DNA of 64,000 bases from positions 20,886,469 to 20,950,468 of the forward strand of contig NC_088112.1 in the NCBI RefSeq assembly GCF_036370855.1, given 5' to 3'. The notes beneath the pieces were generated by a model. That model searched no databases. It saw only the letters and a program-made list of their open reading frames with translations, and was not told where the DNA came from. Positions 34,901 through 46,896 of this stretch are shown piece by piece (position 1 is the first letter of the stretch; each line of letters begins with the position of its first letter). Origin of the DNA: Dromaius novaehollandiae (Eukaryota; Chordata; Aves; Casuariiformes; Dromaiidae). The position numbers were made by a program, and so were the translations under genes.

Positions 34901-36199
34901 GGTGGAGAACTTCCATTATCTTGCTCCAAATGCCCAGGAGCAACGGCGTCCCTGGGAAGAGGAGGCACGCGCCGGCTCGCATCTCAAGAGGCTTTGTGCC
35001 TTTCCTGTACACACAGGTGAACACACACATGATAAAAAAGCCCTACTGTTTTAGCTGGGGGAAAAAAAGAAAGCTTTGGGTTAATAATTTTGGGCTCCTT
35101 CTCACAGCAACTTCTCCACTCAGAGGAAAAAAAAATACAGTCAAAAGGGAGCGAATTAGCTGTAAAGGGCAGATATCGACCTGATAAAATTGGCACGGCT
35201 ATTTAGGGAGCAAGATTTCATTAGAGTTGCTATAGCAATTGGCCAGTTTGGCAAAACCTAATGAAGGATTATGATAGAACTAGGGAAAGGTATAAACCAT
35301 CAAAGCTAGAGGAGCAGAAGCTTCCTGTGTTTCGGAGCAAAATCCCCCTGAAAGTACGCCGATCTCCCTGGGAGGTACGCACTCGTTTCAAACATTTCTC
35401 TGGGTACTGGCGGAGCAGCGATCGCGACACAGAAACGAGCTCCCTCCTGACTGCAAGGAGTTATTCGCAGCTTTCCTCCTCGGACAGCCACACTTCGTTA
35501 TTAAACGCTTTCCAGTACCGACGCGTGGCACACGTGGCACCGCTCGCCGCGGAGCAGCACGGACGTTGCTGCTGATGCTGCACGTCGACCTCCCCCAGGC
35601 GGGTTTCGCCGCGGGGAGCCGAGCGTCGTGCCCGAGCCCTATAACAACATTTATATTTATGCTGTTCCATCATGCTTAGCACAACGTCTCCCACCAGGCA
35701 ACGCTTGTTGGGGTCTTCCCTCAAAGTGATGAAGATTCACCTGTCGGCATTTAAGCATAGGGTGAAATGCGTATTTTTTCCCTTCCTAAGGACTTCTGGA
35801 TTGGATCTGTAGAGCATAAAAATCTGGACCAAGAATAAAGCCTGTCCTTTGCCTCATATAACTAACGTTAATGGAATTACTGCGGGACAGCTTGAGGCCG
35901 GTCTCCAGGCCAAATGACTTTCAAAGCCTCCAACCACAGAGCAGCTCTCAAAGACGCCCGGGGTTGCCAAAAGGTATTAAAAGCATTCAAAAAACTGTAT
36001 GTATTGTCACTGTTCCCAGCGTTTCCTGGGATGCTGTAGGGAGGTTTGGGACAGGGGCTGTGCGGGCTGGGACAGAACAAGCCACCGCGGGGATGAGCGG
36101 GCAACGCTTCTCTCTCTAAATAGCACATGGGTAAACTATATTTTCCAAATATTTCCACTAACAGCTTAATAAATGAATTTTCTCTGTTCATTGAAATGT
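31901..36199. other. Non-coding, mixed composition
   Basis: Contains an octamer ATGCAAAT at 32509-32516, AT-rich stretches at about 32540-33010, nine G at 34802-34810, and a CpG-rich patch at about 35510-35640. No gene or clear transposon is seen. Frames in 34716-35030 and 35261-35575 have no recognisable domain. Confidence 0.5.
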
Positions 36200-39100
36200 A
36201 TCAGTTAGCTGCTGGTGCATGTTTGGAAGGTGCCTAAAGCGTTGAAAAATGTATTTTGACATTACCTGACTTAGAATATGTCCAATATTAAAGTCCTATC
36301 TTATTTTTATCCTGCCTTAAATACCTTAGAGCTAGACAAAATAATGAAATTTTAATTTTTAAATGAAGGCACTTTGTCTCTATTCATGACCTCATTACAC
36401 TCACTTCCTATGAATATTTGAATCCTACCTGCAGGTTCCTGAGAAGGACAGGCTGGCTCCAGACCTGGAAAAATGCCGGTTTAAACTCAGAAGCACAAGG
36501 TTTTAATCTCCCTCCAGAAAAAAGAAAAAAAGAAAAACTGGGGAGTAAGGAGAAAGAGATCTTGGTTTCTGTGCTGCAAAGAGGTAGAAAAGGGAACCTT
36601 TCCAATGCCTGGGGTAAGCGAGTTTGGCTGTGAAGTTTTCAGGTTGTTCCAAGTGCTTTAGAGATAGAGAATGAAAAAAAACGTGTGCACAAACCTCTCC
36701 GCGTAAAAGCAAAACTTCACAAGGCTGGAGCCAGGTCTGCTCTTAGGGACGACACGGCAGGAGCCTCCCAGCAGTGCAGAGTCAAGTCCCAGCTACTCCA
36801 GGAAGGGTCTGACTGGTTTGATGATAGCTATGAAAATGAAAAGTATGACTCCTCCTGAAAGGGCCATTCTAGCTTCAGAATAGACGAATACATAAAATGT
36901 GCATGCTTTAGAGACTCATATCTGAACAATTTTTTCATTTTCATTCATTAAACCATTCAAAATTTGTGATTTTTAAAGTTGCAAGGACCTGAATTTGCAG
37001 GAGAAAAGTAGCTGCATACTGCATTATCATTTGAGACACAAATAAATCAACTTTCTGCTTTGCCAGTTGAGAGCAAATTTGAACAAACATCTGTTACAAG
37101 TCATTAACAAAAAGCAAAAGATGGAGAAAAATGAAGAAACCAACTTCATTTGAATCCTTACACAATCCATGCAAAATATTTCTGCTATGGCCATGGAAAC
37201 ATTTTGTCTGTTCCAGTAGCTCAGAAACCAAAGAAAAGTCAAGAGGCCTCCACTCTACTCTCTTTCTTCCAGTGCTCAGCAGTGATTGATGAGAAGTTAG
37301 CTGGCTGCAGAAATGGCAATGCATCTCTCTGCTGATGAACTGCGTGGATGGGCCAACAAGCAAGCAAGAAGACTTTGAGGTGACAACAGCTTTGGGCATG
37401 ACGAGGGAACAATTCAAGCAACTATTTTAAGACATTGAGCAATTTCTATTGCTGGGAGCTGATTTCACTGGGAGTTTTAGCCATTCTACATGTTAGAGTC
37501 AGCTTCTTCATCAACTACATATAGCTCTTTTATGTAGTTGTGGCTTGATATATAGCTGTTACAGAATTTTTTATGCCAAAGTGACCACTGGTTGGGAAGA
37601 GGAAGATAGAGGAGAAGCTCTGTGCACTTTGCTGATTGAGCTGACATATGTAAAAAGGACTGAAAATGCACTAAAAAGCAAGTTTTGCCCCATAAGGCAT
37701 CTTCTGCTGAGAATGAGAATCCAAGTCAGTGCTCACTTTCAAGAAACTTAACTCTGGACTTCTAAAGTACATGGAAGTCACAAAAGGTCGACACTAAAGA
37801 ATGGCATGTGGCTACATCTGAAGGATTACGCTGCCGTTCAGTCACCCTCCATCACCACCACAAACGGTCAACGGGTTGATTCGCACCCACTTCCCCACAT
37901 CCCTGTTTTGCCATTCAGGCTTTCCTGGACAAACCTTCCCTTCTGCACTGTCATGGGATGATAAAAGCACCAAAAAAAAAATCTCATGGGATCATGGCTT
38001 CATCCCAAATTGGACTACCGCAACTCCCCACGACCTGGAAAGAGTGGAAAAAATGAGAATGATGTTTGCAGGGTGCTCTCCCACCTCCATACCTCTGGGT
38101 TTCTGGCAGGGTCATTGATATATTCATATGCATGAGCAAACTGATGGACAAGAAGAAGTATTCCAGGTATTCATACAGGCCAGCGCTGGCTCCATAACCC
38201 AATCGTCTTAGGCAACCTTCATACTCAAGGAAAGGCCAATATGAATCGCCTGGAAGAGACTTTCTGTCTCCAAGGACTATAAAGGCAGGCAGGGAAAATC
38301 AAGTTCACTTGGGTAAATTTTGCCCTTGCAAAAGCCCAATGAAGGGAGTTCCTCAGAAGGACGGAAAACACAAGAAATGGGAAAAAGAAGCAGGAAGCCT
38401 CCATTCACTTAAAAGATGATAGTCACGGCTCCTCCCAAGCACTAGTCTTCATTTTCCTCCTCACAGCCACTTGCCAAGCTTCTTGCTGCTATTAATGCTC
38501 AATCCTGCTCTTTCTGCGTGTTTGAGGGTCACGGCAGAGTAACAGGTTACCATATGTCTGGCACAGTCTGAAGTAGGTGGGGGTCGCACCATCAGGCTGC
38601 CGGTTTCGTAGAATTTCAAAGCAGCCAAAAATAAGAAAAAGTAGCATTTGGGGAAGTTTTTGCCATATGGTTACATGAGCAAATTTTAAACATATGGGCT
38701 ATCAAATGCATTCAAGATGTGTTAAAGCACAGTTAGTGATCCCCAGTTAGGTATTGCATAAGATTTCATACGACTAAGGAGCTAAATGTCCTTTTAGTCT
38801 CACAAATAGTTCAGAGGTACTGCATCCACAAAAGAAAGTTTAGAAGCTGCCTCATTTAAAGGGTATCTATTAATTTATTGTCTGGGATTTTGAAGAGCAA
38901 CTCACTCACCTTTGGGATTTTTTTATCTTTAGTCCCGGTCGTAAATAATATCAATTTGCTACTAAGGGAAAAAACAATCAAAATATATATTTAATTTAAC
39001 TTCATAGAGAACATCTAGGAGAGTTTGTTTATCCATCCTCTCTTAAAAATGAAAGCTATCGTAGGTATTGTTGATTGTATTACCCCCCTGGGAGACAGAA

Positions 39101-39480
39101 ATAAACCTGAATGCAGAAACTTAAATCACCGCTTGCAATTTCCTAAAACAAAGCAAAAAATGAAAGAAGTGTTGTATCTTCTCTTTTTATAGCAATATTC
39201 AATGTAAAAATGACAACAACTGCAATTCATAACAATGAATAAGTAAGAGGTGATAGTAGATCTTTCGTAATGCCAAAGAACGTGTTATATAAAGCCATAA
39301 CATTTTTTTCCTCTGAGAACTAAAGTGCTTCCTATTATCTTAAGCACCGCGGTGAATCAGACAAAATGATTAGTTTGAAAGCTGAAACTAATGGGCGGCT
39401 TGTAAGAGCACAACCCCAGCTCGTATACCACCATTCCCAATAAAGATGGTCATCTTCACTTCGGCAACAGATTTTCACCA
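36200..39480. other. Second CpG-poor, AT-rich stretch
   Basis: CpG is again scarce here. It holds the small inverted repeat at 37512-37540 and AT-rich sequence at about 38930-39300. Frames of 60-110 codons overlap on both strands near 37.0-38.2 kb, many starting at non-ATG codons. I could not assemble them through splice signals and do not call a gene. Confidence 0.45.
37512..37540. repeat. Perfect 10-bp inverted repeat
   Basis: CAACTACATA (37512-37521) and TATGTAGTTG (37531-37540) are exact reverse complements around a 9-base spacer. The hairpin is short and AT-rich. It may be incidental. Confidence 0.8.
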
Positions 39481-40741
39481 AGGCAACTACAAGCAGTTAG
39501 GCTGGCAGAGCAAATTTAATACCATCTGGAGACGGTGAACAACTTCTGCAGGCAAGCCGGAGTGATTTCCAGCACTCTCTAGCTCGGAGAAGCTGCTTAG
39601 CCTGGATGTTTATCCAGAAGAAGCACGTTTTTCTTTTTAGTTTCGCCCCTGCCCCTCTTTCTTCAGTTTTGCCAGTGTCCCAGGACGCGTCGATGCCTGG
39701 CAGCGGGTGAGTGCGTCTTCTGCTGCCGCAGATATTATCCTCGCCCTTCAGCTCCAAGTGCTTCCCACGATCACTTCCAAAACGTCAGCTACGGTGTTCA
39801 TGTCAGCACTAGTAAATCGCAGGATGAAAGACGTCTGAATTTCTTCTCCAAAAGTGCATGCGAGGGGCCCCAGCGGCACTACGGACTGGCTGATCCTGCC
39901 CCAGTGAGGTGTCACCGATGCGACCACGGCGAGGACACCTTTCCTGGGGACGCTCTGGGTGGACCGGCGTTCCCCTCCTGCTCCCCCCATCAGAGCCGAA
40001 GCAAAGAAGAGCACCGCAGAGGCATTGGGGCGGTGTCATGCCGGGCACTGCATTGACAGTGATTTAAAATAAATTGCGGTGGCAGGGCATTCCCAGCTGA
40101 CAGCCAGCGTCCTAAGTTTCTCCGATGGGGTGGCAGGAGCTGCTGGGCTGTGTGCACCAGCGGGTTGGGAGGAGCCGGCTTCCCAAGGGCAGAGCCTTTG
40201 CAGGCTGAGCAGTGGAGCAAAGCACGGATTAAACCACCGCCCTGTATCTGCACCAGGTCTGGAGCTCAAGGTTTTTTCTGCAAATGCGGTGCGATGTCTG
40301 CCGGGTTATCTTCCCCGGGGAGAACAGCTGGGGCTCGCTCTACTTCAGCGAACCGCTGCTTTGCAAGGCTCATTAACGCTTACCGAGAGAGAGAGGGCAT
40401 AAAAGTTGGGTACTCACCTCCGACAAACTGCTCACGGACGTTCGGAGGCCCCGCGCGAGTCCCGCTCGGGACTGCAGCCGAACGCGCTGCCGCGGTCACG
40501 GACGGCGCCGGCAAGGCGAGAGCCCCGGGCGCGTTTCGCAGCGTCGGTCCCGAAGGACGTGCAAGGTTCAGAGGCTGCCCCTTCGCAAGGGCAGGAAAAG
40601 GCAAGGCAGAAACTATAAGGAAGGCGGCCTGGGACACTAAGATAGACACTGAGCAACATCCGAAATAAATACGGAATGGGAAATCTTGGGAAGTGGTGGC
40701 ACATCGAAACACTTCGTCATACTAGGAATAATTTATTGGGA

Positions 40742-40812
40742 GAAATAGCATAACTATATAACTTGTTATAGTATAACCATAACTATATATAACTACATAG
40801 TATAACTATAAT
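40742..40812. repeat. AT-rich tandem-like repeat of TATAACTA units
   Basis: Degenerate units of the form ATAACTATA recur about six times, with partial dyad symmetry (TATAACT / AGTATA). It may be a decayed microsatellite. It sits abruptly between CpG-rich flanks. Confidence 0.75.
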
Positions 40813-41369
40813 GAGAGCGTGCTGCTTCCAGGAGACGCTGCCACATCCAAGGACAGGGGTGGGAGCGGGGGGACTTTCCTCTCCCCTCCGGGCAGTCAGC
40901 CACCAGCTTGCTTCAAAGTGCAAACAAAAGATTACTATATGGAGGAGACTTCTTTTAAAAAAAGCTAAAAAATATCGCAGTCACAATTTTGCATTTTTTT
41001 TTACCCAGCAAAATGTCTCCCCTGCTGCAGACCGAGGACACAAAGCGCGGGACGCGATCCTCAGCACGGGAGACTCTCCAAAGCCTGATGCAATCGGGAA
41101 GCCCGGCAGCTCTGCCTTTGAGAAAACTGGGCCACGTTGCTCCAGCGCTGCGAACACGGACTAGCCCGTGAGGCATGAGATTTAGCACCCAAAACAGAGA
41201 CCTTAATAACGGTGTCCACAACCGTTAAATTCCTTGGAAAAGGAGAACCAGAAGGGTGGGTTCCCCTGGGAGCGCTTCCCCCGCACTGCCTCATCCATCT
41301 GCTGCTCCCTAGGGATGTAAGAGCTGCAGCTTACGGAGCACAGCACCGTCCTCGCTCCTTGGGGTGACG

Positions 41370-42000
41370 TTGCCGCCGTCCGTGATGCAGCGAAACGGCG
41401 AGGACGGCCGAGCAGCAGCTGCCGGCCGAGGGTGCCGTCCCCGCTCCGATCGCTCGTCTCCCAGCGGACAGCGCTTTTGGGACTCTACGCTCCTCGAGGC
41501 GGTGACTATTTTTGCACGTTCCTATCCCGAAGGTCCCAGCGCGGAGCAGGTTGATGACAATTAGCGATTGCAGCCGCACCGCCGTCCCGGGCGGGCACGC
41601 CGGCAGGCAGCAACCCAGCACAGGCAAAAAGCCTCACGGCAGGAACGAGCCGCGTCCCATGTTTTTTGAGTCTGCTTCGTGTTATAAATCACCCATGAAG
41701 GTGATAAATGTGTGCACTTAAAACATAACACAGGCTCTGCTCGACGGGGCTGCTCGGCATAACAAAGCAGCCGGCGGGCGGCGGAGCCGAAACGAGTGCA
41801 TTGCTCCTGCGGGCAGCGCGCGCGGTCCGGGCGAGCCCCGGCGGCAGGATTTCCTAACCTGCCGCCCCGCTGCTGCTTCGCCCTGCAAACCGCTCGCAGG
41901 GACCGCGCACGCGGATGGGGCCGTTATATTCGGCACGCGAGCCGTGCCCTGCAAACGGACGCCGCAGAGCTTATTCCAGGCAGCCAGCGACAGTTGTCCC
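41370..42000. promoter_or_regulatory. Orphan CpG-island-like segment
   Basis: Frequent CG dinucleotides over about 600 bases, with GC boxes and no TA-rich breaks except near 41660-41740, make this one of the most island-like regions of the window. No exon or start site can be tied to it. It is a candidate unmethylated regulatory element. Confidence 0.35.
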
Positions 42001-42245
42001 TCTGTTACGTGGCCTCCCTTCATCGCATCGCCTGGAAAGCTGCATTTTCCAGGCAAGACAGTCGTTGGATTCTGCTTGGTGCTGTTTGATTTCTGTACTC
42101 TACTTGGGCAAGATTTTCCCCGTAACGAAGACTTTGCTAATGGACAGTCCTCCGTGCTGCCCATTTTTAACACCTCACCTGCTATTCAGAGGTCTGAACC
42201 TGCACACCAGACATTATTGAATTAAACCTTAGCTGTAAGGTAAAC

Positions 42246-42392
42246 AAGTCTTATTATACCCAATTTTACAGTTGGGTAAACTTACATATTGGGGACATTT
42301 AAATGACTTTCTGCAGCGTGGCGGAGTGAGCCAGTGAAGGCACGGAGACGTAGGAAAGTCAGGCTCTCGCTTGCTTGCACCAGGCTCCACTT
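42246..42392 (-). mobile_element. Degenerate MIR-type SINE, antisense
   Basis: TTATTATACCCAATTTTACA GTTGGGTAAACT, then TTAAATGACTTTCTGCAG, GAGCCAGTGAAGGCACGG and GGAAAGTCAGGCTCT follow the order of a MIR read in reverse (ATTATCCCCATTTTACAGATG, GGAAACTGAGG, TTAAATGACTTGCCCA, CAGTGGCAGAGC, and so on). The element is therefore on the minus strand. It is old, as MIRs are. Confidence 0.6.
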
Positions 42393-45300
42393 CGAGAAGG
42401 CAAATTTGTCGAGCAAGTGGTTAATGCTAAGCACATGAGCAAGGGGGCATCAAGCCGTTACACAGCTCCGTCCCTTCGTCATGCCCCGAACCTGCCGCCA
42501 GCAGTGACGGGACATTAACGGTGCCTCCCAACACAGCTGCCATCAGCAGCGGAGGGGATTTATTGCATTGCACTGAGAAGATGTGACGTTCGTGGCTTCT
42601 GATACCAAGGCGGAGGGAAGTCAAGGGATGGTTGGGGCCTGTTTGACCCCCGAACTTGCAGGAAAGCCGCAGTGAAGCAGGCAGCACGATTAAAGAGTAA
42701 TAGTGCTATGAGAAGCATGACAGATTCTGGTTTGCAAAGTTCAGATGGCCCTTGCAGGCCCCAGGCAGCACCTTCTCAGCAGCTGCAGGAGCTGCATGAA
42801 CCGGGATTTCCATGGCAGCCACCCCGGGATTCGGTGTCCTTTGAAGAGCATCAGCCTTGAAAGCTGAGCTAGCTGACCCAGGGTAACCAGCGGAGAAGAA
42901 GGCGCTTGGAGATGACGGCTGTGCAGCTCTGGAGGGAAGAGCACAGGGACTCACTTTGCCCTATTTCCCTCTCTGCAAGAAATTCCAGCTTTTGCCCTAC
43001 CCTCCTTTCTAATTATGTTATTATTTATCTGTTAACAGATGCGTTTCCCTTTCTGCCTACCTCATTCTTCCTCTCAGTTTCATTCGGCAGTGCCGCAGAC
43101 CTTTTCCATGTCCCAGGAAGTCGTGGAAGTTTCTATTAAGTTACAAACACCGGATTTCCCTTATTGGCAGAATGAAGCAGCAAGAACTGGTGGTGGTTAA
43201 AAGAGACGTTGTTTTGGTAATAGCCAAGGCAGACGACTAACTGCAGAGGGAATTGCACTACCTGTAGCTGCTGCAATAGAGGGAGGAAGCAACGAAGCGG
43301 CATAACGTACGATTTTCAGGTTTGGGGGGACAGAGCTGTAAACTGCAAAGTTTGGGAGCAGAACCTGCAGATTAGAGAGGCAGCGGAGGAAAACAGTCTG
43401 CGATGGGGAGCTTTAAACCCAGCACTCGTTATTCCCATCATCTTCAACCCAGATTAGTCCAAAACCGTGACACTAAGTCACTGCTCTATTTGGAAACTCC
43501 TTGAGATGAGAAATTGTTCCTTGGCTTGACGGGGAATTTACCACCTGTACACACAGCGCTTTTGGAGCCATGCTCTCCCACCTCATTTTAGCAATAATTA
43601 ATAACTCACGAAATTGGGGAAACAAGAACTAATTAAACACTAAGAGAAGGGAGGCCACTGTAGGAAATGCCAGGCCAGACTAAAAAGGATTTGGGACTTG
43701 GTAACAAATTTATCCTTCAAAACTTCCCCTATTCGCCAACCCCCAGCCCACCTCTCATCCGTAACGCGCTGAAAGCAGGTCGTGGCCCCGGAGCAGCGCG
43801 CGTTCCCTCTGGCCGTAGCTTTCTTTCGCTGTCCTAATTGAGTTTTTGTGCTGAAAATACATTTTTTCCAGAGGAACGAGAAAAGGGTAGGACAAATCCT
43901 GGCTGCCTTCCAGGAAGCTATAGTCATTTTAACATCATCCCGAGATTTAGACCCTAAAATGAATTATAAATGGACCAATTCTGTACTGCTTAATGGAGGC
44001 TTGTACAAGGCAGACGGGGGACTCCAGGTCTCGTGCCAGCTGGGACAGGAGCCTTCAAGGTACTGTGCATTTTATAACTCGGGAAATAGCTCATCTGGGA
44101 TGGCTTATCAGCTAATTCAAGGTGCCCATGAGCCAGATACGCCTCTTATTTACACCGGCATCAACCCCGAACGCGTCCGCTAAAGCATGTGAAGCGAAGG
44201 AGGGAAAGGCGAAGGGACAAGAAAAGGAGGTCGCAGCGAGGCCCCCGCCGCTCTGTGCATTGCAGCTGGGGCAAACCCTGCGCTGAGTTTTCCTTAAATC
44301 CAAATGCAGATACCACATTACAACTTCCTCAGTGCGCATTGCACAGTGACGAAGAAATGAGCTGTATTTCTCCACGTGAACTTCACAGCCAGAAAAGTCG
44401 AGCGCTGACGTGCGTGCCGGCACCGCGGCAGTTTCCCCCGCGCTCCGGTCTCCGCAGCATATGGTCTGATGGTGCTATTCCATCTTCCGTCCCTGGGAGA
44501 GCAGTTTGAAACGGAGAGAAATAGCATGCTACATTTGAGTTTATGGGGTATTAAAAGGGCTACAGTGAATGGCAGCCAAGGCGCCGAGATGAATTATTTA
44601 TAGCGCAAGTGCACTTTCTCCTGAACTACCCTTCAGACAGGTCAGGCCTTGTTAAGCCCAAACAAGAGGTCAGGGCTGTATCAGACAGTGCGGACACCCT
44701 AGTATTACTTTAAACTGTGTACAGCCAAAATTCCTTCAAAAGCAGCACTCTGCGAATGAAGTTACTAGGTACTGAGGCTGGAGACAGACACAGATTTTAA
44801 GCAAACCTCTTTCCATCTGATTTTCCCCTTTTTTTGGGTGGGATGTCCTGAGTACCATGATCTAAGGAGAGGATCGGTATATTTTCAAAACTTTAGGACA
44901 AAAAGAGACCCCTATTCTTTCCCTGGAAATACCGACAATAAGAGTTAGCCAAGGGACCTCTTTCAGCTCAAGCACCTGCCAGGTCCATAAAAATCTAATT
45001 CTCACCGAAAAGTGGCACCAGCTCTGCACTGCAGAGAGCTGCAGTGATTTGCTGCATTATTTTTATTTTGTTATGAAGTAGACCTTGTGGCTCACAGGAA
45101 CGAGCAGCCCACATTAGCCCTCCAAGGCTGGCAATGAAGCGTTTACACGAGAGGAGGCTCCCGTAACCCATGCAGAACCAGGCACCGCTCTGCTCGACTC
45201 GCTGTCGAGCCCCTTTTCTTTGTGGGGGAAGTTTGCTTTAAGCAAGGTGGCAAAAAAAGCAAAAGCTGACAGGCTAGCAAATTAATCAGGGAGCTCCGTG

Positions 45301-46779
45301 ACAAAGATGCCATGGAAAAGGGACCGGAACGGACCCTAAAGCACCTCCGCTGCCCTCCTTCCCGTCGAGCCCCGAGACATCGTGCACAAGGACTCGGTGC
45401 AGCACCCGGGACCCCGATCCGAGGGTGCAACCCAGCCCCTGCGGTGCGGGGACGGACACTTGCACAGCAGAAACACTCTCCCAGCAGTAAACCAACGAGT
45501 ACATATTTTTATGAGACTTGATAGCACATTAATTGATTTTATTGCAATTTATGGTGTTTGCATAATGATGTGAGTCAGTATGAAGATAGCGAAGCAGGAG
45601 GTTATAAAAAGCATCTCAGAGTCTTGTTCTCAAGGAGCTGAATCCAGCCCCAGAGGTTTTATCATTTCAGTTTTCTTGTTTCTCGTAAAGCAATTGTTTT
45701 GCGCAGCCTCCTGAAGGCAAGGAGCAGCGTTCTGGCAATATGCTGACGAGCAACAGCAGCTGACACCGCTGCCTAGAAAATACCTGACACCACCAACTGA
45801 TTGGATTAAATCTCTAATTACAGGATTTTTAAACGGAGAAATCAAATTTGCAAAGTTAAACCCCTCTGTTCGAGGGCCTCTCTGTCAAACCAACAGCATC
45901 GCTTAGCTAACAGTCGCAGCGAAGGTGCCGCTTATTTGGGCTAACTCGTTGCTTTGCTCGTTTTTATTTGCTTTCCGTGTTTCTGTGGCGGTGGCAGGCT
46001 CTGCCGTCTCCCAGCCCCGGGTCCGGGGCATCGCTCCTCCCGGAGACACCAGCCCGTTGAATACGGGTTTGTGGGACGGGATCCAGAAGAGTTAGGAGGG
46101 TCTAGAAAAGGTGATATGATAATTAACAGGCCGGGTCTTTAGCAGCCAAACTCACGGAGTACTTCCAGGCCTCATTACACCTCGGTGGTTGTTTTTGAAA
46201 ATCGGTAATTAAAGTAATAAACACAAAGGGAGAAGTAGGAATTAATCGAGTCTAAATCAAATCCAAAGAGTTTTTTGTTTATTCAAACTCTTAAACTCTG
46301 TTTTGGTAGCTAGAATATGGCATTCTCAGAAAACAAAAGCAGCAAAACCCCTTATTTTATAGCAGAGTTTTTTTCAGTGCCTCCATAGCCAGAATGATGC
46401 CCAGAAGAAATACCTGCGGTCACCAATAAGCGGTTATCTCTGGCAGCAAAATAGCACGTTAGTGCTTTGCCTAGGACTGCAAGGACTTCAGCTGGGGTGG
46501 GAGAGGTGGCCAAAGGCACCCAGCGAGTCTTCGCGGCGTCTGGGGGCGAGAGGAGAGGGAGGACGGCGGTGGGTAACACCCCGCGGCTGGGAGCAGGACT
46601 GGGTGTGCACCGGGGGCTGCGGAAGCTGCAGGACACAATTCCCCGTTACTTTCCCCTGCGAGAAAAGCAGAGACAGAAAACCATCTTGAAGGAAGGACCG
46701 GACCTTCTCTTTCCGTTGACAATCCAGAAGCACTTTTAATTTGATAATTCTCGCAGCACCTGTGTGACCTGAAGGAGTT
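42393..46779. other. Non-coding, nothing recognised
   Basis: Mixed composition. An acceptor-like TTTTTTCCAG near 43871 precedes a plus frame of about 110 codons (43848-44183), but no donor, domain or partner exon is seen. AT-rich blocks lie at about 45480-45570 and 46190-46290. No transposon is recognised. Confidence 0.5.
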
Positions 46780-46896
46780 TCATTATCCTCATTTCACAGA
46801 TGAAAAGTGCAGGGACAATAAAATAAAGCGACAATTTACCCAAAGCCTGGCTGAAGTTAGATCATTTGGCAGCAGGATAGAAAGCAGAAACACGGA
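46780..46896 (-). mobile_element. Degenerate MIR-type SINE, antisense
   Basis: CATTATCCTCATTTCACAGA TG, GTGCAGGGACAATAAAATAA AG, TTTACCCAAAG and TTTGGCAGCAGGATAG line up in order with the reverse of MIR (ATTATCCTCATTTTACAGATG, GAGGCACAGAGA, TGACTTGCCCAAGG, AGTGGCAGAGC). The element is on the minus strand and diverged. Confidence 0.62.

Larger units (their letters stand above)
39481..42245. other. Non-coding with strong CpG-rich patches
   Basis: CpG-dense patches lie at about 40420-40610 and 41370-42000. An AT repeat lies between them at 40742-40812. The sequence is open in many frames on both strands because stops are rare in GC-rich DNA. None of these frames has a domain I recognise. Confidence 0.5.

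Noticed and set aside
43848..44183. Plus frame after an acceptor-like TTTTTTCCAG
   Set aside because: No matching donor, no partner exon and no recognised domain. A single acceptor-like tract is expected by chance many times in 64 kb.
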